NCBI GenBank assembly: GCA_041890515.1
Contig: JASDWX010000046.1
Span: 12,724 to 76,723 of the forward strand
Reading direction: 5' to 3'
DNA length: 64,000 nucleotides
From: Colwellia_A sp041890515
Lineage (GTDB): Bacteria; Pseudomonadota; Gammaproteobacteria; Enterobacterales; Alteromonadaceae
A model generated the notes under the pieces. That model made no database searches. It was not told the DNA's origin and saw only the letters and a program-made list of their open reading frames with translations. The position numbers and the translations under genes were made by a program. Positions 42,701 to 51,617 of the stretch are shown piece by piece. Position 1 is the stretch's first letter, and each line of letters opens with the position of its first letter.

Positions 42701-43773
42701 AATTTATTCATTTAGCGCAAGATCAAGCGTTAGAAAACAATAGCGATAATGAAGTGACTACAGAAATACAGGAGCTAGCCTTAGCAATCAATGAGGTTAA
42801 AGCAGCGTCTATTTTAGAAAATGATGTGCTTTTTGCAAATATCCCTCCTATTCGCGCAAAATGTGGAAGCTGTACTTTTGGAAAATTTGATTTTGGCGAA
42901 GTTGAGTTTTCAATTGAAAGATCTGCTATAGATACTGTGAAAATAAATAAATTTACGGCGCAACGCGGAAATACAAAATTACGTTTTAATGGAAATTGGC
43001 AACATAATGAAAATATTTCACAGACAAGGTTAATGGGTGAGCTGAAAGCTAAACACTTTGATAGTGAAATAGAAAAACTAGGTTATCCTTCAACGATTAA
43101 AGATAGTGCGTTGGATTTAAAATATGGCTTAAATTGGATCGGTAGCCCTTTAGATTTTAAGTTAGAAAACTTCAATGGTACGAGTAGACTTGAGCTTTCC
43201 GATGGATATTTAGCGGAAGTTCCCGATCAAGCGAGAGCATTTTCATTGTTAAGCTTGCAGTCACTTGTCCGTAAATTGAAATTCGACTTTAGAGATATTT
43301 TTAGTGATGGTATGTTTTACGATTCTATTAAAGGCGACTTTGAAATAAAACATGGGCTTATTTATACCGATAATACTTTTATGAAAGGTGCGGCGGGTGA
43401 CTTGTCTATCAAGGGTAATACCAATTTAAGTGATGAAGTATTAGATTATAAAATGTCTTATAAGCCAAACATTACCTCAAGCTTACCAGCGATTGCGTGG
43501 ATTGCGACGTCGAATCCGTTAATGCTTATTGGTGCCTTAGCCCTTGATGGTGTGATCACTTCTAAGGTAGTTTCAGAGTACAAAATTGAAGTGACAGGCC
43601 CAATAGAAAAACCAATAGTTAAAATTGTTGATAAGAAAACCCAAAACATTAAAGTAGGGCGTTCAACGCCACCAGAGATTATTGAAACATTGCCAGAAGA
43701 AACAATTTTCCCAGCTGAAACGTTAAAAAGTAGTGGTATAAACATTAAAAAGGAAATGAACGAAGATGGTTAA
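39790..43773 (+). CDS. yhdP: AsmA-like envelope lipid-transport protein YhdP
   Basis: A 1327-residue protein with an N-terminal transmembrane helix (LYKVLAILLVLFAVLISAFRLFL) and a very long periplasmic beta-structure of the DUF3971/AsmA-C type (QQDFQYYLNETYDSNVTIGSL near the start; ITSSLPAIAWIATSNPLMLIGALAL near the end). YhdP, TamB and YdbH are bridge-like proteins moving phospholipids to the outer membrane in E. coli. The rng-yhdP-nit-tldD order matches other gammaproteobacteria. Confidence 0.92.
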   Translation: MSISAVSNRWLNRLYKVLAILLVLFAVLISAFRLFLPYVHHFQQDFQYYLNETYDSNVTIGSLNMEWATGGPTLVVKNVNVLDTATANVFVARMELSIDFWGSLRHQKLITQDITLAGAQVVFDKALLVQQDKTEDDRSLITNISNVFFTQINRFSLTKSKITLQDESKERTFVIDQLSWVNSDNHHRATGSMLIDGLTANNIKFNLDASGKDLRDLSGQLYFEANKLNVTPWLGSIFAIENEKTSSSVNFSAWYTLNKGKANKLQIALGDNEVSWMFKNQLQSLRLDKGNILVENFDDATNRVTTTTPLIFYTNNQAWQPLTVHNKRTATGYLTHISSLELFGLANLYPLFSGHPESQKLLNNLAPVGQISDVYLLKNGDDIKAHARFSEATSFFSQGIPGVENVSGELSFNKQHLNIALLAENGQLNFEKHFLYPIPYQSIVAQVDVDFTTTDLSLKVSHIELKSEQLHATAELEIKSLENEALHMALLANVHRGDLKFAHYYYPHLLMGEDLVNYLNLAIIEGKVEQAKVIFNGPLNKFPFNNDNDNGIFVVDAELTESKFQFDPNWPVINDFAAHLNFTSNSMLITSRGGDLTGLNVSGVKVAIDDLASEQILTVDANFKDTQPIAISNLMNNSPMIDTVGEVLNQLQVTQNISGSFALNLPLNDLDSVVASGKVEFNNNQATLQTPSMNFTEVNGELTYENDVINTEGLTLNWRGMPLALKVVANYNNPEYYQTFINLQAQWPESLWKKELPKSLENYGNGQLDWQGDLILKKHHQGGVSYDLLMDSTFEKLAFELPTPYKKSVGETLNVAVHISGQETSSIFDVQLGDELGFYGELNHKKVQFTKAHLVLGVENLLVPSEGFHITTNLAEASVDEWRYLVLNILDSIEEVSGDIQDESLVILTAPKQVSGEIGKLDVLGQSLTEVSFNLLNQDQWWLLDLQAKEARTKAKFYPDWLQEGIDIDAKFIHLAQDQALENNSDNEVTTEIQELALAINEVKAASILENDVLFANIPPIRAKCGSCTFGKFDFGEVEFSIERSAIDTVKINKFTAQRGNTKLRFNGNWQHNENISQTRLMGELKAKHFDSEIEKLGYPSTIKDSALDLKYGLNWIGSPLDFKLENFNGTSRLELSDGYLAEVPDQARAFSLLSLQSLVRKLKFDFRDIFSDGMFYDSIKGDFEIKHGLIYTDNTFMKGAAGDLSIKGNTNLSDEVLDYKMSYKPNITSSLPAIAWIATSNPLMLIGALALDGVITSKVVSEYKIEVTGPIEKPIVKIVDKKTQNIKVGRSTPPEIIETLPEETIFPAETLKSSGINIKKEMNEDG

Positions 43774-44629
43774 ATTAACCGCGATACAATTGTGCTCTGT
43801 ACCAGATGTTGGAGATAATTTTCGCACTATTGACCGTTACCTTGAAGCTTTGATTGAAGCATCCGTCCATGACGATGAGCACATTGTGGTGTTACCTGAA
43901 TGTTGTTTATTTTTTGGTGGTAAAGATCAACAGCAATTAGCATTGGCTAAAGAAAGTGATCAATTAGCGTATCAAAACTTGTTTGTGTCTACTTTACAAG
44001 AACAGCTCTCTCGATTGGCTAAACGTTATCATGTTTACTTGGTAGCAGGGAGTATTCCCTTGTTATCGACTACGGCAGATAAGTTTACCAATACTTGCTG
44101 TGTATTTTCGCCTAAAGGTGATTTATTAACACAGTATGATAAAATTCATCTATTTGATGTCGATGTACAAGACAGTGAAAAACAGTATCGAGAATCACGA
44201 TTTACACAATGTGGAAGTGAAATTATTTCAACGACGGCTGCTGGGGTCAATATTGGTTTATCCATTTGTTACGATTTACGTTTTCCTGAATTATACCGAA
44301 AATTAACCACTTTGGGGGCCGATATTATTACTGTACCCAGTGCTTTTACGGCAGTAACGGGAAAAGCGCATTGGCAAGCATTGTTGCAAGCCCGCGCGAT
44401 AGAAAATCAAGTTTATATTATTGCTGCAGGGCAGCAAGGCGTGCATGAAAATGGCAGAGAAACTTGGGGACATAGTATGATTATTAGTCCTTGGGGAGAA
44501 ATATTAACTTGTTTAGAAGAAGGTGTTGGCAGTATTAGTGTCGAATTTTCCCAACAAGTATTAGATAAAGTAAGAAAAGCAATTCCAGTTGCGGAACATA
44601 ATCAATTTGAATGCACATTAAAACTTTAA
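43766..44629 (+). CDS. Carbon-nitrogen hydrolase, nitrilase family (deaminated glutathione amidase-like)
   Basis: A 287-residue enzyme with the Glu-Lys-Cys triad: Glu in VVLPECCLFF (about residue 45), Lys in YDKIHLFDVDV (about 126), Cys in LSICYDLRFPELYR (about 169). FDVDVQD and the C-terminal region fit the Nit1/NitB subgroup that repairs deaminated glutathione; the exact substrate is inferred. It overlaps yhdP by eight bases and is followed closely by tldD, the usual order. Confidence 0.87.
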   Translation: MVKLTAIQLCSVPDVGDNFRTIDRYLEALIEASVHDDEHIVVLPECCLFFGGKDQQQLALAKESDQLAYQNLFVSTLQEQLSRLAKRYHVYLVAGSIPLLSTTADKFTNTCCVFSPKGDLLTQYDKIHLFDVDVQDSEKQYRESRFTQCGSEIISTTAAGVNIGLSICYDLRFPELYRKLTTLGADIITVPSAFTAVTGKAHWQALLQARAIENQVYIIAAGQQGVHENGRETWGHSMIISPWGEILTCLEEGVGSISVEFSQQVLDKVRKAIPVAEHNQFECTLKL

Positions 44630-44662
44630 AATTAAAACAAAATAATACGATAAGTGAAACAT

Positions 44663-46102
44663 ATGAATAGTGTCGAGCGCGAACTTTTAGCAGATAGTCA
44701 GATTGACCGGGATCTTTTAGATCAAACGTTAAACAATATATATCAACGTAAAATTGATTTAGCTGATTTGTATTTTCAGTCAAGTAGTCATGAATCATGG
44801 ATGTTAGAAGATGGCATCGTCAAAGAAGGCTCATACAATATAGAACGTGGTGTTGGCGTACGTGCTATTTCAGGTGAAAAAACAGGCTTTGCTTACTCAG
44901 ACGATATTTCTCCAATCGCTTTACAAAAAGCAGCAGACGCCGCGAAAGGCATTGCGAATGCTAAACAAAATGGTCGTGTACTTGCTTTTAAAAGCCAAAC
45001 CGTAAAATCAGTTTATGAAGCAACGGATCCACTAAGTAGCTTAGCCCAAGAGCAGAAAATCACTTTGATGCATGAAATTGAAGCCCATGCACGTTCGGTT
45101 GATAAACGTGTTCAGCAAGTCATTGTGAGTTTGTCTGGTGTTTACGAGAAAATACTTGTTGCAGCCAGTGATGGTACTTTTGCTACGGATATACGCCCAC
45201 TTGTTCGTTTAAATTGTTCTGTATTAGTTGAAGACAATGGTAAACGTGAACGTGGCACTGCTGGCGGCGGTGCTCGAACAGATTATAGTTACTTTTTTGA
45301 ACTTGAAAATGGTAAAGCGCGCTATTTAGCTTATGCAGAAGAAGCAGTTCGCCAAGCCTTAGTGAATGTCGTCGCTATAGAATCTCCTGCAGGTATGCTA
45401 CCGGTTGTGCTTGGTTCTGGATGGCCTGGAGTGTTATTGCATGAAGCGGTTGGACACGGTTTAGAGGGCGATTTTAACCGTAAAGGTTCATCTGCATTCT
45501 CAGGTAAAATTGGACAACAGGTTACTTCTGATTTATGTACTATTGTTGATGACGGCACTATGGCTAACCGCCGTGGTTCTATTTCAATTGATGATGAAGG
45601 CACACCTGGACAATACAATGTATTGATCGAAAAAGGTATTCTAAAAGGATATATGCAAGATAAGCACAACGCTAAGCTTATGGGTGTAGCACCTACAGGT
45701 AATGGTCGTCGTGAATCTTATGCGCATTTACCTATGCCGAGAATGACTAATACTTATATGCTCGCAGGTGAGCATGATCCAAAAGATATTATTAAGTCAG
45801 TGAAGAAAGGTATATACGCGCCTCATTTCGCTGGTGGGCAAGTTGATATTACTTCAGGAAAATTTGTTTTCACAAGCTCAGAAGCTTATCTTATTGAGAA
45901 TGGTGAAATCACTTCGCCGATAAAAGGTGCAACCTTAATTGGTAGCGGACCAGAAGCGATGAAAAACGTTAGTATGGTCGGTAATGATTTGCAACTTGAT
46001 GCCGGCGTTGGTGTCTGTGGTAAAGACGGACAAAGTGTTCCTGTTGGTGTGGGTCAACCAACCTTGAAAATTGATGAAATGACCATTGGTGGAACACAAT
46101 AA
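44663..46102 (+). CDS. tldD: Metalloprotease TldD
   Basis: A protein of about 479 residues that with TldE (PmbA) forms a zinc protease degrading unfolded peptides and maturing microcin B17 and CcdA-type substrates in E. coli. The zinc motif HEAVGHGLEGDF (about residues 259-270) is intact. I chose ATG 44663 (MNSVERELLADSQID), which aligns with known TldD starts, over the GTG three codons earlier (44654). PmbA is not in the window. Confidence 0.94.
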   Translation: MNSVERELLADSQIDRDLLDQTLNNIYQRKIDLADLYFQSSSHESWMLEDGIVKEGSYNIERGVGVRAISGEKTGFAYSDDISPIALQKAADAAKGIANAKQNGRVLAFKSQTVKSVYEATDPLSSLAQEQKITLMHEIEAHARSVDKRVQQVIVSLSGVYEKILVAASDGTFATDIRPLVRLNCSVLVEDNGKRERGTAGGGARTDYSYFFELENGKARYLAYAEEAVRQALVNVVAIESPAGMLPVVLGSGWPGVLLHEAVGHGLEGDFNRKGSSAFSGKIGQQVTSDLCTIVDDGTMANRRGSISIDDEGTPGQYNVLIEKGILKGYMQDKHNAKLMGVAPTGNGRRESYAHLPMPRMTNTYMLAGEHDPKDIIKSVKKGIYAPHFAGGQVDITSGKFVFTSSEAYLIENGEITSPIKGATLIGSGPEAMKNVSMVGNDLQLDAGVGVCGKDGQSVPVGVGQPTLKIDEMTIGGTQ

Positions 46103-46147
46103 CATTAAGTTTACTTAGCGTTAAATCACATAATATTTGATGATATA

Positions 46148-46196
46148 AAAGCTCACTCATCATTGGTCGATTCAATGGCGAATGAGCTTTATCATT
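46148..46196 (+). terminator. Hairpin after tldD
   Basis: AAAGCTCA (46148-46155) pairs with TGAGCTTT (46183-46190), with an inner CATTG/CAATG pair; only a weak T-rich tail follows. Confidence 0.5.
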
Positions 46197-46314
46197 TCTC
46201 TAATAACAAAATTAATGTTAATGAATCATCAATTATTTTCTAGAGATATCTTTGCGTTCATTTTTTATAATGTGAAATTACAATTGATATAAAGTACTAA
46301 AATATAAATAATAG

Positions 46315-46350
46315 AATGAGTAAGAAAAGTGATTTTATTACTCATTTTTT
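46315..46350 (+). terminator. Intrinsic terminator upstream of the zinc module
   Basis: AATGAGTAA / TTACTCATT perfect nine-base stem, 14-base loop, running into ATTTTTTG. It insulates the zinc genes from tldD readthrough. Confidence 0.75.
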
Positions 46351-46460
46351 GCAAATCCATGCTTCAACTAAGCATCTGTCCATTAAGTTTTACAACAAAC
46401 CAATAATTTTAAAACAAATTGTATTGAGCTTATATACAGAGTCTTGAATATTGTTATCAA

Positions 46461-46477
46461 TTGTTATATTGTAACAA
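46461..46477 (+). promoter_or_regulatory. Zur-like operator before the zinc-uptake genes
   Basis: TTGTTATATTGTAACAA contains TGTTATATTGTAACA, matching the gammaproteobacterial Zur core TGTTATAWTATAACA at 14 of 15 positions, and lies 43 bases before the start of the small secreted protein. Zur with zinc would repress the module. Confidence 0.7.
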
Positions 46478-46519
46478 CTTATGCGTATATTAAATTTTTT
46501 GTTACCTAATAGTTTTTCA

Positions 46520-46799
46520 ATGAATCGGCAATCAATACTCAGTGTATTGATCTTGTGCGCATTCTTGTGCGCGACATTGAGTCACCGCGCACACAGNNNN
46601 NNNNNNGATATTAGATAGTGTTGAATTACAGCAATGTAAATTATGCCAACATAACATTGATACCCCAAAAAATACCTTAATGGTAAAATTGGTGAATATC
46701 TGTAGTTATTATACGCCAACCCAGTCGATAATTACTCCGCAGCTTGGATCTTCACTTTATTTTGTACCGCAGCTACGAGCCCCACCATTCAATAGATAG
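46520..46799 (+). CDS. Small secreted protein, zinc-chaperone-like, interrupted by an assembly gap
   Basis: Before the gap an ATG opens MNRQSILSVLILCAFLCATL, a signal peptide, followed by SHRAHS; after the gap an open frame reads DSVELQQCKLCQHNID and ends PQLRAPPFNR. Both parts fit one small exported protein with a CxxC pair and an RAPP-like end, like the short proteins annotated as zinc chaperones beside zinc receptors. As written the two frames differ by one; the true gap must be 10 plus (3k+2) bases. The call rests on pattern and neighbourhood: Zur-like box upstream, His-rich receptor downstream. Confidence 0.5.
46597..46606. other. Assembly gap (10 N)
   Basis: Ten N characters, probably a scaffold join of unknown true length. 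It falls inside the small secreted protein. Confidence 0.97.
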
Positions 46800-46881
46800 A
46801 CATTAACGCTAAATTACAAATCAAATTATTTGGAAGTGCACTATTTACTGCTCTTCTATAGCTTTATCTATTGGAAAAAAA

Positions 46882-49398
46882 ATGAAATCAGTTTACATCA
46901 ATAAAATTGCGCCCATGTGTGCATTATCACTACTATTTGTTGGGGCGAGTTACGCTCAACAATTTTCAGGTGTCATACTCGATGCGGATGGCAAAGCGGT
47001 TGCTAAAGCGCAAGTTTCTTTAGTGAATACAAAATATAAAACAGTAACCGATGAAAATGGACAATTTACTTTTAGTGAGATTAATGCAGGAAAGGTAGAG
47101 CTTCACGTAAGTGCCAAAAATTATAGTCATGTGAATGAATATTTTACAATTACTGAACAGGAACTTAATAGTATAACGATTTCAATGCGCTCTACGGTAA
47201 TGGAAGTGATTGATGTTTACGCAACACCGCTTCACTCATCAAGTATTGAATCTGCATTACCAGTGAGTGTCATTTCAGGTGATGAGTTGCGTTTAAAGCA
47301 AGCATCTACTTTAGGTGAAACACTGAAAAATGAAGTTGGTGTACATTCAAGTTATTTTGGTCCAGTTTCAAGTAGCCCTGTCATTCGAGGTATGGATGGA
47401 CCAAGAGTGTTAATCACACAAAATGGTTTAGACGTAGGGGATGCATCTCGGGTAGGACCAGACCATGCGGTTGCAGCCGAAGCCGGCACAGCTCAACAGA
47501 TAGAGGTACTACGTGGACCGTCAACGCTTTTTTATGGCAGTGGTGCGATTGGTGGCGTGGTCAATGTCGTTGATAATCGAGTACCGACAAGTATTGATAA
47601 TCAGGTCGATTATTTACTAAAGCATAATGATGTTGCAGATGAAAATGAAGCCACACTCAATATAAATACAGGCTATCAAAGCCTAGCGGTCCATCTTGAT
47701 GCTTTTTGGCGTGAATCTAATGACTACAAAATCCCTGGTTATGCGACGGCAGAAGACAGTCATGATGAACATGATGATGAACACGAAGAAGAAGGCCATG
47801 AAGATGAACACGACGAAGAAGGGCATGAAGAAGAAGAAATTAAAGGTCTATTAGAGAACAGCGCTTCGAAATCATCAGGTTTTACCGTGGGTTCAAGTTA
47901 TTTGTTTGACGCAGGGTATGTTGGTGTTTCGTATGGGCGAATGGAAAGAACCTACGGTATCCCCGGGCATTCACATGCACATTCAGAACACGATGACGAA
48001 GAACATGAAGAAACAGGAGCAGAATCTAGTGACGAAGATGGTGTTTATGCCGACTTAGTACAAGACAGATATCAACTGCTGAGTGAAATTAATTTTGAAG
48101 ATAATTTTATTACTCGTGTGATGAGTAAAGTCGCCTACACTGATTACCAACATCAAGAAATTGAAGAAGGTGGAATAGGCACTCAATTTGATAATGAGAT
48201 GTTAGAAACACGTTTTGATCTTTATCATCAAGCTGTTGACGGCTGGAAAGGTGCATGGACATTACATTATAAAGAGAATGATTTTCAAGCGATTGGAGAA
48301 GAAGCATTTACGCCTCCTTCGAATACAGAATCTATTGCCGTTGCTTGGCTAGAAGAGAAGCATATCGACAATGTTTTATGGCAATTGGGTGCACGCATTG
48401 AGCATGTAGAGTTGAGTGCGAGTGGTGAAGTAGAATCACACGATGAACATTCTGATGAACATGGCGATGAACATGGTAGTCATGAAGAAGAGTTGCATTT
48501 TAATAAACAGAGCTTTACGCCTATTAGTGCTTCTTTAGGTGCTGTATGGCAGTATTCAGAGGGTTATAATTTAGGCTTTTCTGCTGCGTTTTCACAGCGT
48601 GCACCATCAGCGAGTGAACTATTTTCGAACGGCGCTCATATAGGCACCAACACTTATGAAGTTGGGGCATTATTTGAAATCCATGAAGAAGACCATGAAT
48701 TACATGTAGACTTGTCTGATCAAAACGTTGAATTAGAAACAGCCTATAACCTAGATATTACCTGGAGAAAGTTTGAAGGCGATTTTGGCTTTGTGGCCAG
48801 TGTTTTTTATAATCATATTGATGATTATTATTATCAAGCGAATACAGGGTTATTTGCAGAAGATGGACATGATGATCACGATGAAGCTTTAGAAGATGAG
48901 CATGGTGATCACGATGAAGCTGAAGAGCATGCAGAGGAAAGCGAAGGTTTACCCGTATATGTTTTCCAACAGAGTAATGTGGTGATGTTCGGAATAGAAG
49001 CTGAATTATTCTATCAAGTAACACCTTCACTTAAAGCGAGTATGTTTACCGATTATATTCATGCAAAAGTAACTGATGGCGACAATCTACCAAGAATTCC
49101 ACCTATGCGTATTGGTGGACAATTCAATTACATGACAGATGAATACTCAGCTGAGATTAGTGCAACGCATTACTTTAAGCAGTCAAATACCGCTGAACTT
49201 GAAAGTGAAACAGAAGGCTATACCATGCTAGATGCTAACTTTAATTACTTTATTAATAATGTTGGCGACGATATGGTGGCATTTTTAAAAGTGAACAATA
49301 TTACAGATGAAGAAGCACGAGTACATACGTCATTTCTGAAAGGTGTTTCACCATTACCTGCACGAGGATTTACGGTAGGTATTCGAGGGAGCTTCTAA
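46882..49398 (+). CDS. TonB-dependent outer-membrane receptor, probable zinc receptor (ZnuD-like)
   Basis: An 838-residue receptor. Signal peptide ending SYAQQ; a carboxypeptidase-regulatory-like beta domain (about residues 26-100: SGVILDADGKAVAKAQVSLV); a plug with SPVIRGMDGPRVLITQNGL and IEVLRGPSTLFYGSGAIGGV; a beta-barrel ending in Phe (GFTVGIRGSF). Four clusters of His, Asp and Glu lie in predicted loops at about residues 292-319, 363-377, 519-537 and 661-686, as in ZnuD-type zinc receptors. With the Zur-like box and the small protein ahead, zinc is the most likely cargo; another divalent metal is possible. Confidence 0.85.
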   Translation: MKSVYINKIAPMCALSLLFVGASYAQQFSGVILDADGKAVAKAQVSLVNTKYKTVTDENGQFTFSEINAGKVELHVSAKNYSHVNEYFTITEQELNSITISMRSTVMEVIDVYATPLHSSSIESALPVSVISGDELRLKQASTLGETLKNEVGVHSSYFGPVSSSPVIRGMDGPRVLITQNGLDVGDASRVGPDHAVAAEAGTAQQIEVLRGPSTLFYGSGAIGGVVNVVDNRVPTSIDNQVDYLLKHNDVADENEATLNINTGYQSLAVHLDAFWRESNDYKIPGYATAEDSHDEHDDEHEEEGHEDEHDEEGHEEEEIKGLLENSASKSSGFTVGSSYLFDAGYVGVSYGRMERTYGIPGHSHAHSEHDDEEHEETGAESSDEDGVYADLVQDRYQLLSEINFEDNFITRVMSKVAYTDYQHQEIEEGGIGTQFDNEMLETRFDLYHQAVDGWKGAWTLHYKENDFQAIGEEAFTPPSNTESIAVAWLEEKHIDNVLWQLGARIEHVELSASGEVESHDEHSDEHGDEHGSHEEELHFNKQSFTPISASLGAVWQYSEGYNLGFSAAFSQRAPSASELFSNGAHIGTNTYEVGALFEIHEEDHELHVDLSDQNVELETAYNLDITWRKFEGDFGFVASVFYNHIDDYYYQANTGLFAEDGHDDHDEALEDEHGDHDEAEEHAEESEGLPVYVFQQSNVVMFGIEAELFYQVTPSLKASMFTDYIHAKVTDGDNLPRIPPMRIGGQFNYMTDEYSAEISATHYFKQSNTAELESETEGYTMLDANFNYFINNVGDDMVAFLKVNNITDEEARVHTSFLKGVSPLPARGFTVGIRGSF

Positions 49399-49414
49399 GA
49401 AGTAAAACAGTAAT

Positions 49415-49446
49415 TTTGTAGATGAGGTTGAAACCTCATCTACAAA
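49415..49446. other. Long perfect hairpin between convergent genes
   Basis: 15-base arms TTTGTAGATGAGGTT and AACCTCATCTACAAA separated by only two bases (GA), between the receptor stop codon and the cvfB stop codon. There is no T-tract on either side, so it is not a textbook terminator; its strength still suggests a transcript end or stabiliser in both directions. Confidence 0.6.
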
Positions 49447-49468
49447 TTATAAATCATATTAAAATGAT

Positions 49469-50299
49469 TTATTTAAGACGAAGACCACTTTTTTCAATAG
49501 TAATTTTATCTTTCTTCAGCAAGTTTCCAACGGTAGCTTTAAAGGTTTTTTTGCTCACACCTAAAATACGTTGAATGAGCTCTGGCGAGCTTTTGTCATG
49601 CAATGGACTAAAACCGTCGTTTTCTGCAATATGTGCTAATAATTTATCTGCAAAGTCATTAACTTTTCCTTCACCTGAACGGGAAAGTGATAAATCAATA
49701 CGGCCATCTTCACGTATATTTTTAATAAAACCATCAACAATTTTACCAACACGTAAAGGTTGAAAAATTTCATTATCGTAAAGTAAGCCCCAATGCTTAT
49801 CATTGATAATCGCTTTAAAGCCAAGATCAGTTTTTCCACCAATCATCAATTTAACTTTATCCCACTGTTGATAATCAGCAGGCCAAATATCTATATATTT
49901 ATCGAGTTTACTTGAAGCTGCAATTCGGTCTGTGGTGGTATCAAGGAAAATACGGACTAAATAATACTTTCCTTCTTCCATCGCTGTGTGCTGTTGATTG
50001 AAAGGCACTAATAAATCTTTTGGTAAACCCCAATCAAGAAAGGCACCCATTTTGTTCAATTGAATGACTTTTAATGATACAAATTCATCAACTTGACCAT
50101 AAGGTTTATCAGTTGTAGCAATGATGCGTTCAGCAGAGTCAACATAAATAAATACAGTGACTTTATCCTCTGCTTTGCAGTTTTCAGGGACAAAACGGTT
50201 AGGTAGTAAAATTTCACCAAGTTCACCACCCGCTAAATAAGCACCTTTTTCGGTGACTGCAACTACAGAAAGCGTATTATATTTACCAATATCGGCCAT
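49469..50299 (-). CDS. cvfB: S1-domain RNA-binding protein CvfB (YitL family)
   Basis: A 276-residue protein with S1-like repeats (YNTLSVVAVTEKGAYLAGGELGEILLP-type first domain; LKVIQLNKMGAFLDWGLPKDLLVPF second; VGKIVDGFIKNIREDGRIDLSL third) and a C-terminal winged helix (SSPELIQRILGVSKKTFKATVGNLLKK). Named after a Staphylococcus virulence regulator; it binds RNA, but its role in this group is not known. The gene stands alone. Confidence 0.87.
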   Translation of the reverse strand: MADIGKYNTLSVVAVTEKGAYLAGGELGEILLPNRFVPENCKAEDKVTVFIYVDSAERIIATTDKPYGQVDEFVSLKVIQLNKMGAFLDWGLPKDLLVPFNQQHTAMEEGKYYLVRIFLDTTTDRIAASSKLDKYIDIWPADYQQWDKVKLMIGGKTDLGFKAIINDKHWGLLYDNEIFQPLRVGKIVDGFIKNIREDGRIDLSLSRSGEGKVNDFADKLLAHIAENDGFSPLHDKSSPELIQRILGVSKKTFKATVGNLLKKDKITIEKSGLRLK

Positions 50300-50369
50300 T
50301 TGAATTTACCAAGAAAATTAATTTGAAGATCTTAATGACTATAATAACGCATATCAAAAATGAAAGATG

Positions 50370-50822
50370 TTATTTTCTTGGTTTGGTTTGAATATATTCT
50401 GCATGACGTAAATGCAGCAAGTCGGCAATTTTACGAATAATATGCTCTTCAATACTCGCAAGTTCACCGTCTGCATAAGCCATATTCCATAAATGTTTGA
50501 CGATTGTTATTCGTTGTTCAATGGAAAAGTGTTGGTTTATTTTCGAGGTGTACCTAAAAAAATCGGTAGCTTGCTCACTTTGAATGAGCGCTTGATCAAT
50601 TATTTCCTTCACTTCTTCTTCATTCAAATTAAACTGTTCAACCAATAATAAAGCCAGCTTGGCTTGCTCTTGTTGATCGAAATGTCCGTCAGCACGCATT
50701 ACTTCACACAAGAGTACCGCACAGGCTAATTCTATAGTCACCTCATCGGCATTTTGATTGGCAGAGCTATCGGTTAAATCATCGGTCAAATTTTTGAAAA
50801 AAGTACTGATTTTAGCGAGCAT
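50370..50822 (-). CDS. TerB-like (DUF533/PF05099-type) protein
   Basis: A 150-residue all-helical cytoplasmic protein. The acidic pattern LLCEVMRADGHFDQQEQAKL and, 60-odd residues later, MAYADGELASIEEHIIRKIADLL are the two conserved metal-site-like helices of the TerB fold. No other ter genes are nearby, so tellurite resistance should not be assumed; members of this family are often linked to membrane stress. Confidence 0.75.
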   Translation of the reverse strand: MLAKISTFFKNLTDDLTDSSANQNADEVTIELACAVLLCEVMRADGHFDQQEQAKLALLLVEQFNLNEEEVKEIIDQALIQSEQATDFFRYTSKINQHFSIEQRITIVKHLWNMAYADGELASIEEHIIRKIADLLHLRHAEYIQTKPRK

Positions 50823-51164
50823 TGCTTATCCTTAATATTAGTTATTAGGTTATTGTTACGCTCAGCTATATATAAAACAAGCTGTTATCCGTTAAATATG
50901 ATAAAAAAGTGTAATTGATTGAAATCTATTGTGTGGAATAGGGTTCCGGGATCTTTTAGTGTCTTGTTGATAGTCGTTAATTAAGGCACAGCACAAATGA
51001 CAATACTGTACAAATTGAATAAATAAAGCAAAGAAAAAATGATTACCCGGTATTACTGAAGAATAATTGGCAATTGTCCTTACTCTAAAATATGACATCA
51101 ATCGTAAATGCCCAAGTAAGTATTTTTATTGGGCAATATTTGATGAAAAATATGTAAACCCATG

Positions 51165-51180
51165 AACCTGTTAACAGGTT
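51165..51180. repeat. Perfect 16-base palindrome AACCTGTTAACAGGTT
   Basis: An exact palindrome, with matching CAT/ATG flanks one base out on each side. It could be an operator or the stem of a hairpin with a TTAA loop; no gene starts or ends close enough to decide. Confidence 0.6.
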
Positions 51181-51617
51181 TATGTATCATTAGCATTTCA
51201 GTATTAATGATTGGCTTCCTATAGGGGATTTTTTCTGATAAATAAAACGTTATGGACGAGTTCATTTACGCTTGTCACTATTGGATACTGTATACTTTTT
51301 CCAACATTTTGTGTTGGTTGGTTGATGTCTTATATTTCACGCAATGAGCTAAATTTTTGCGGTTATAGGGAGAAATTCAATCATTGTCTATATAGGTTCA
51401 AGTGTTATTGATTGGTAATATATATCAAATTTTTTTGGTGGTATGGTGCTTTACAATGGTCAGTACTCTATTGGCTATATCGAATAAATATTTTTATAAA
51501 AGTATAAATATTGGTTAAAAAGACTAATTGACTGAAAGGCAGTTATTAATTTTAGCTTTTTTTTGTTTCTGTCAATAAAAAGAGTTGACCTTAAGTTATT
51601 GTTATTTAAATGGTAAG

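Larger units (their letters stand above)
46103..46519 (+). other. Intergenic region between tldD and the zinc module
   Basis: No gene seen. It holds two hairpins that can stop tldD transcription (46148-46196 and 46315-46350) and the Zur-like box at 46461. The bases 46197-46314 are AT-rich without a recognisable element. Confidence 0.6.

Noticed and set aside
50370..50822. Tellurite-resistance function for the TerB-like gene
   Set aside because: No terA, terC, terD or terZ neighbours; the fold alone does not imply tellurite resistance.
51211..51411. 66-codon frame in the spacer before the efflux genes
   Set aside because: It starts with TTG, has no ribosome site, and has a Phe/Tyr/Cys-rich composition typical of AT-rich non-coding DNA.
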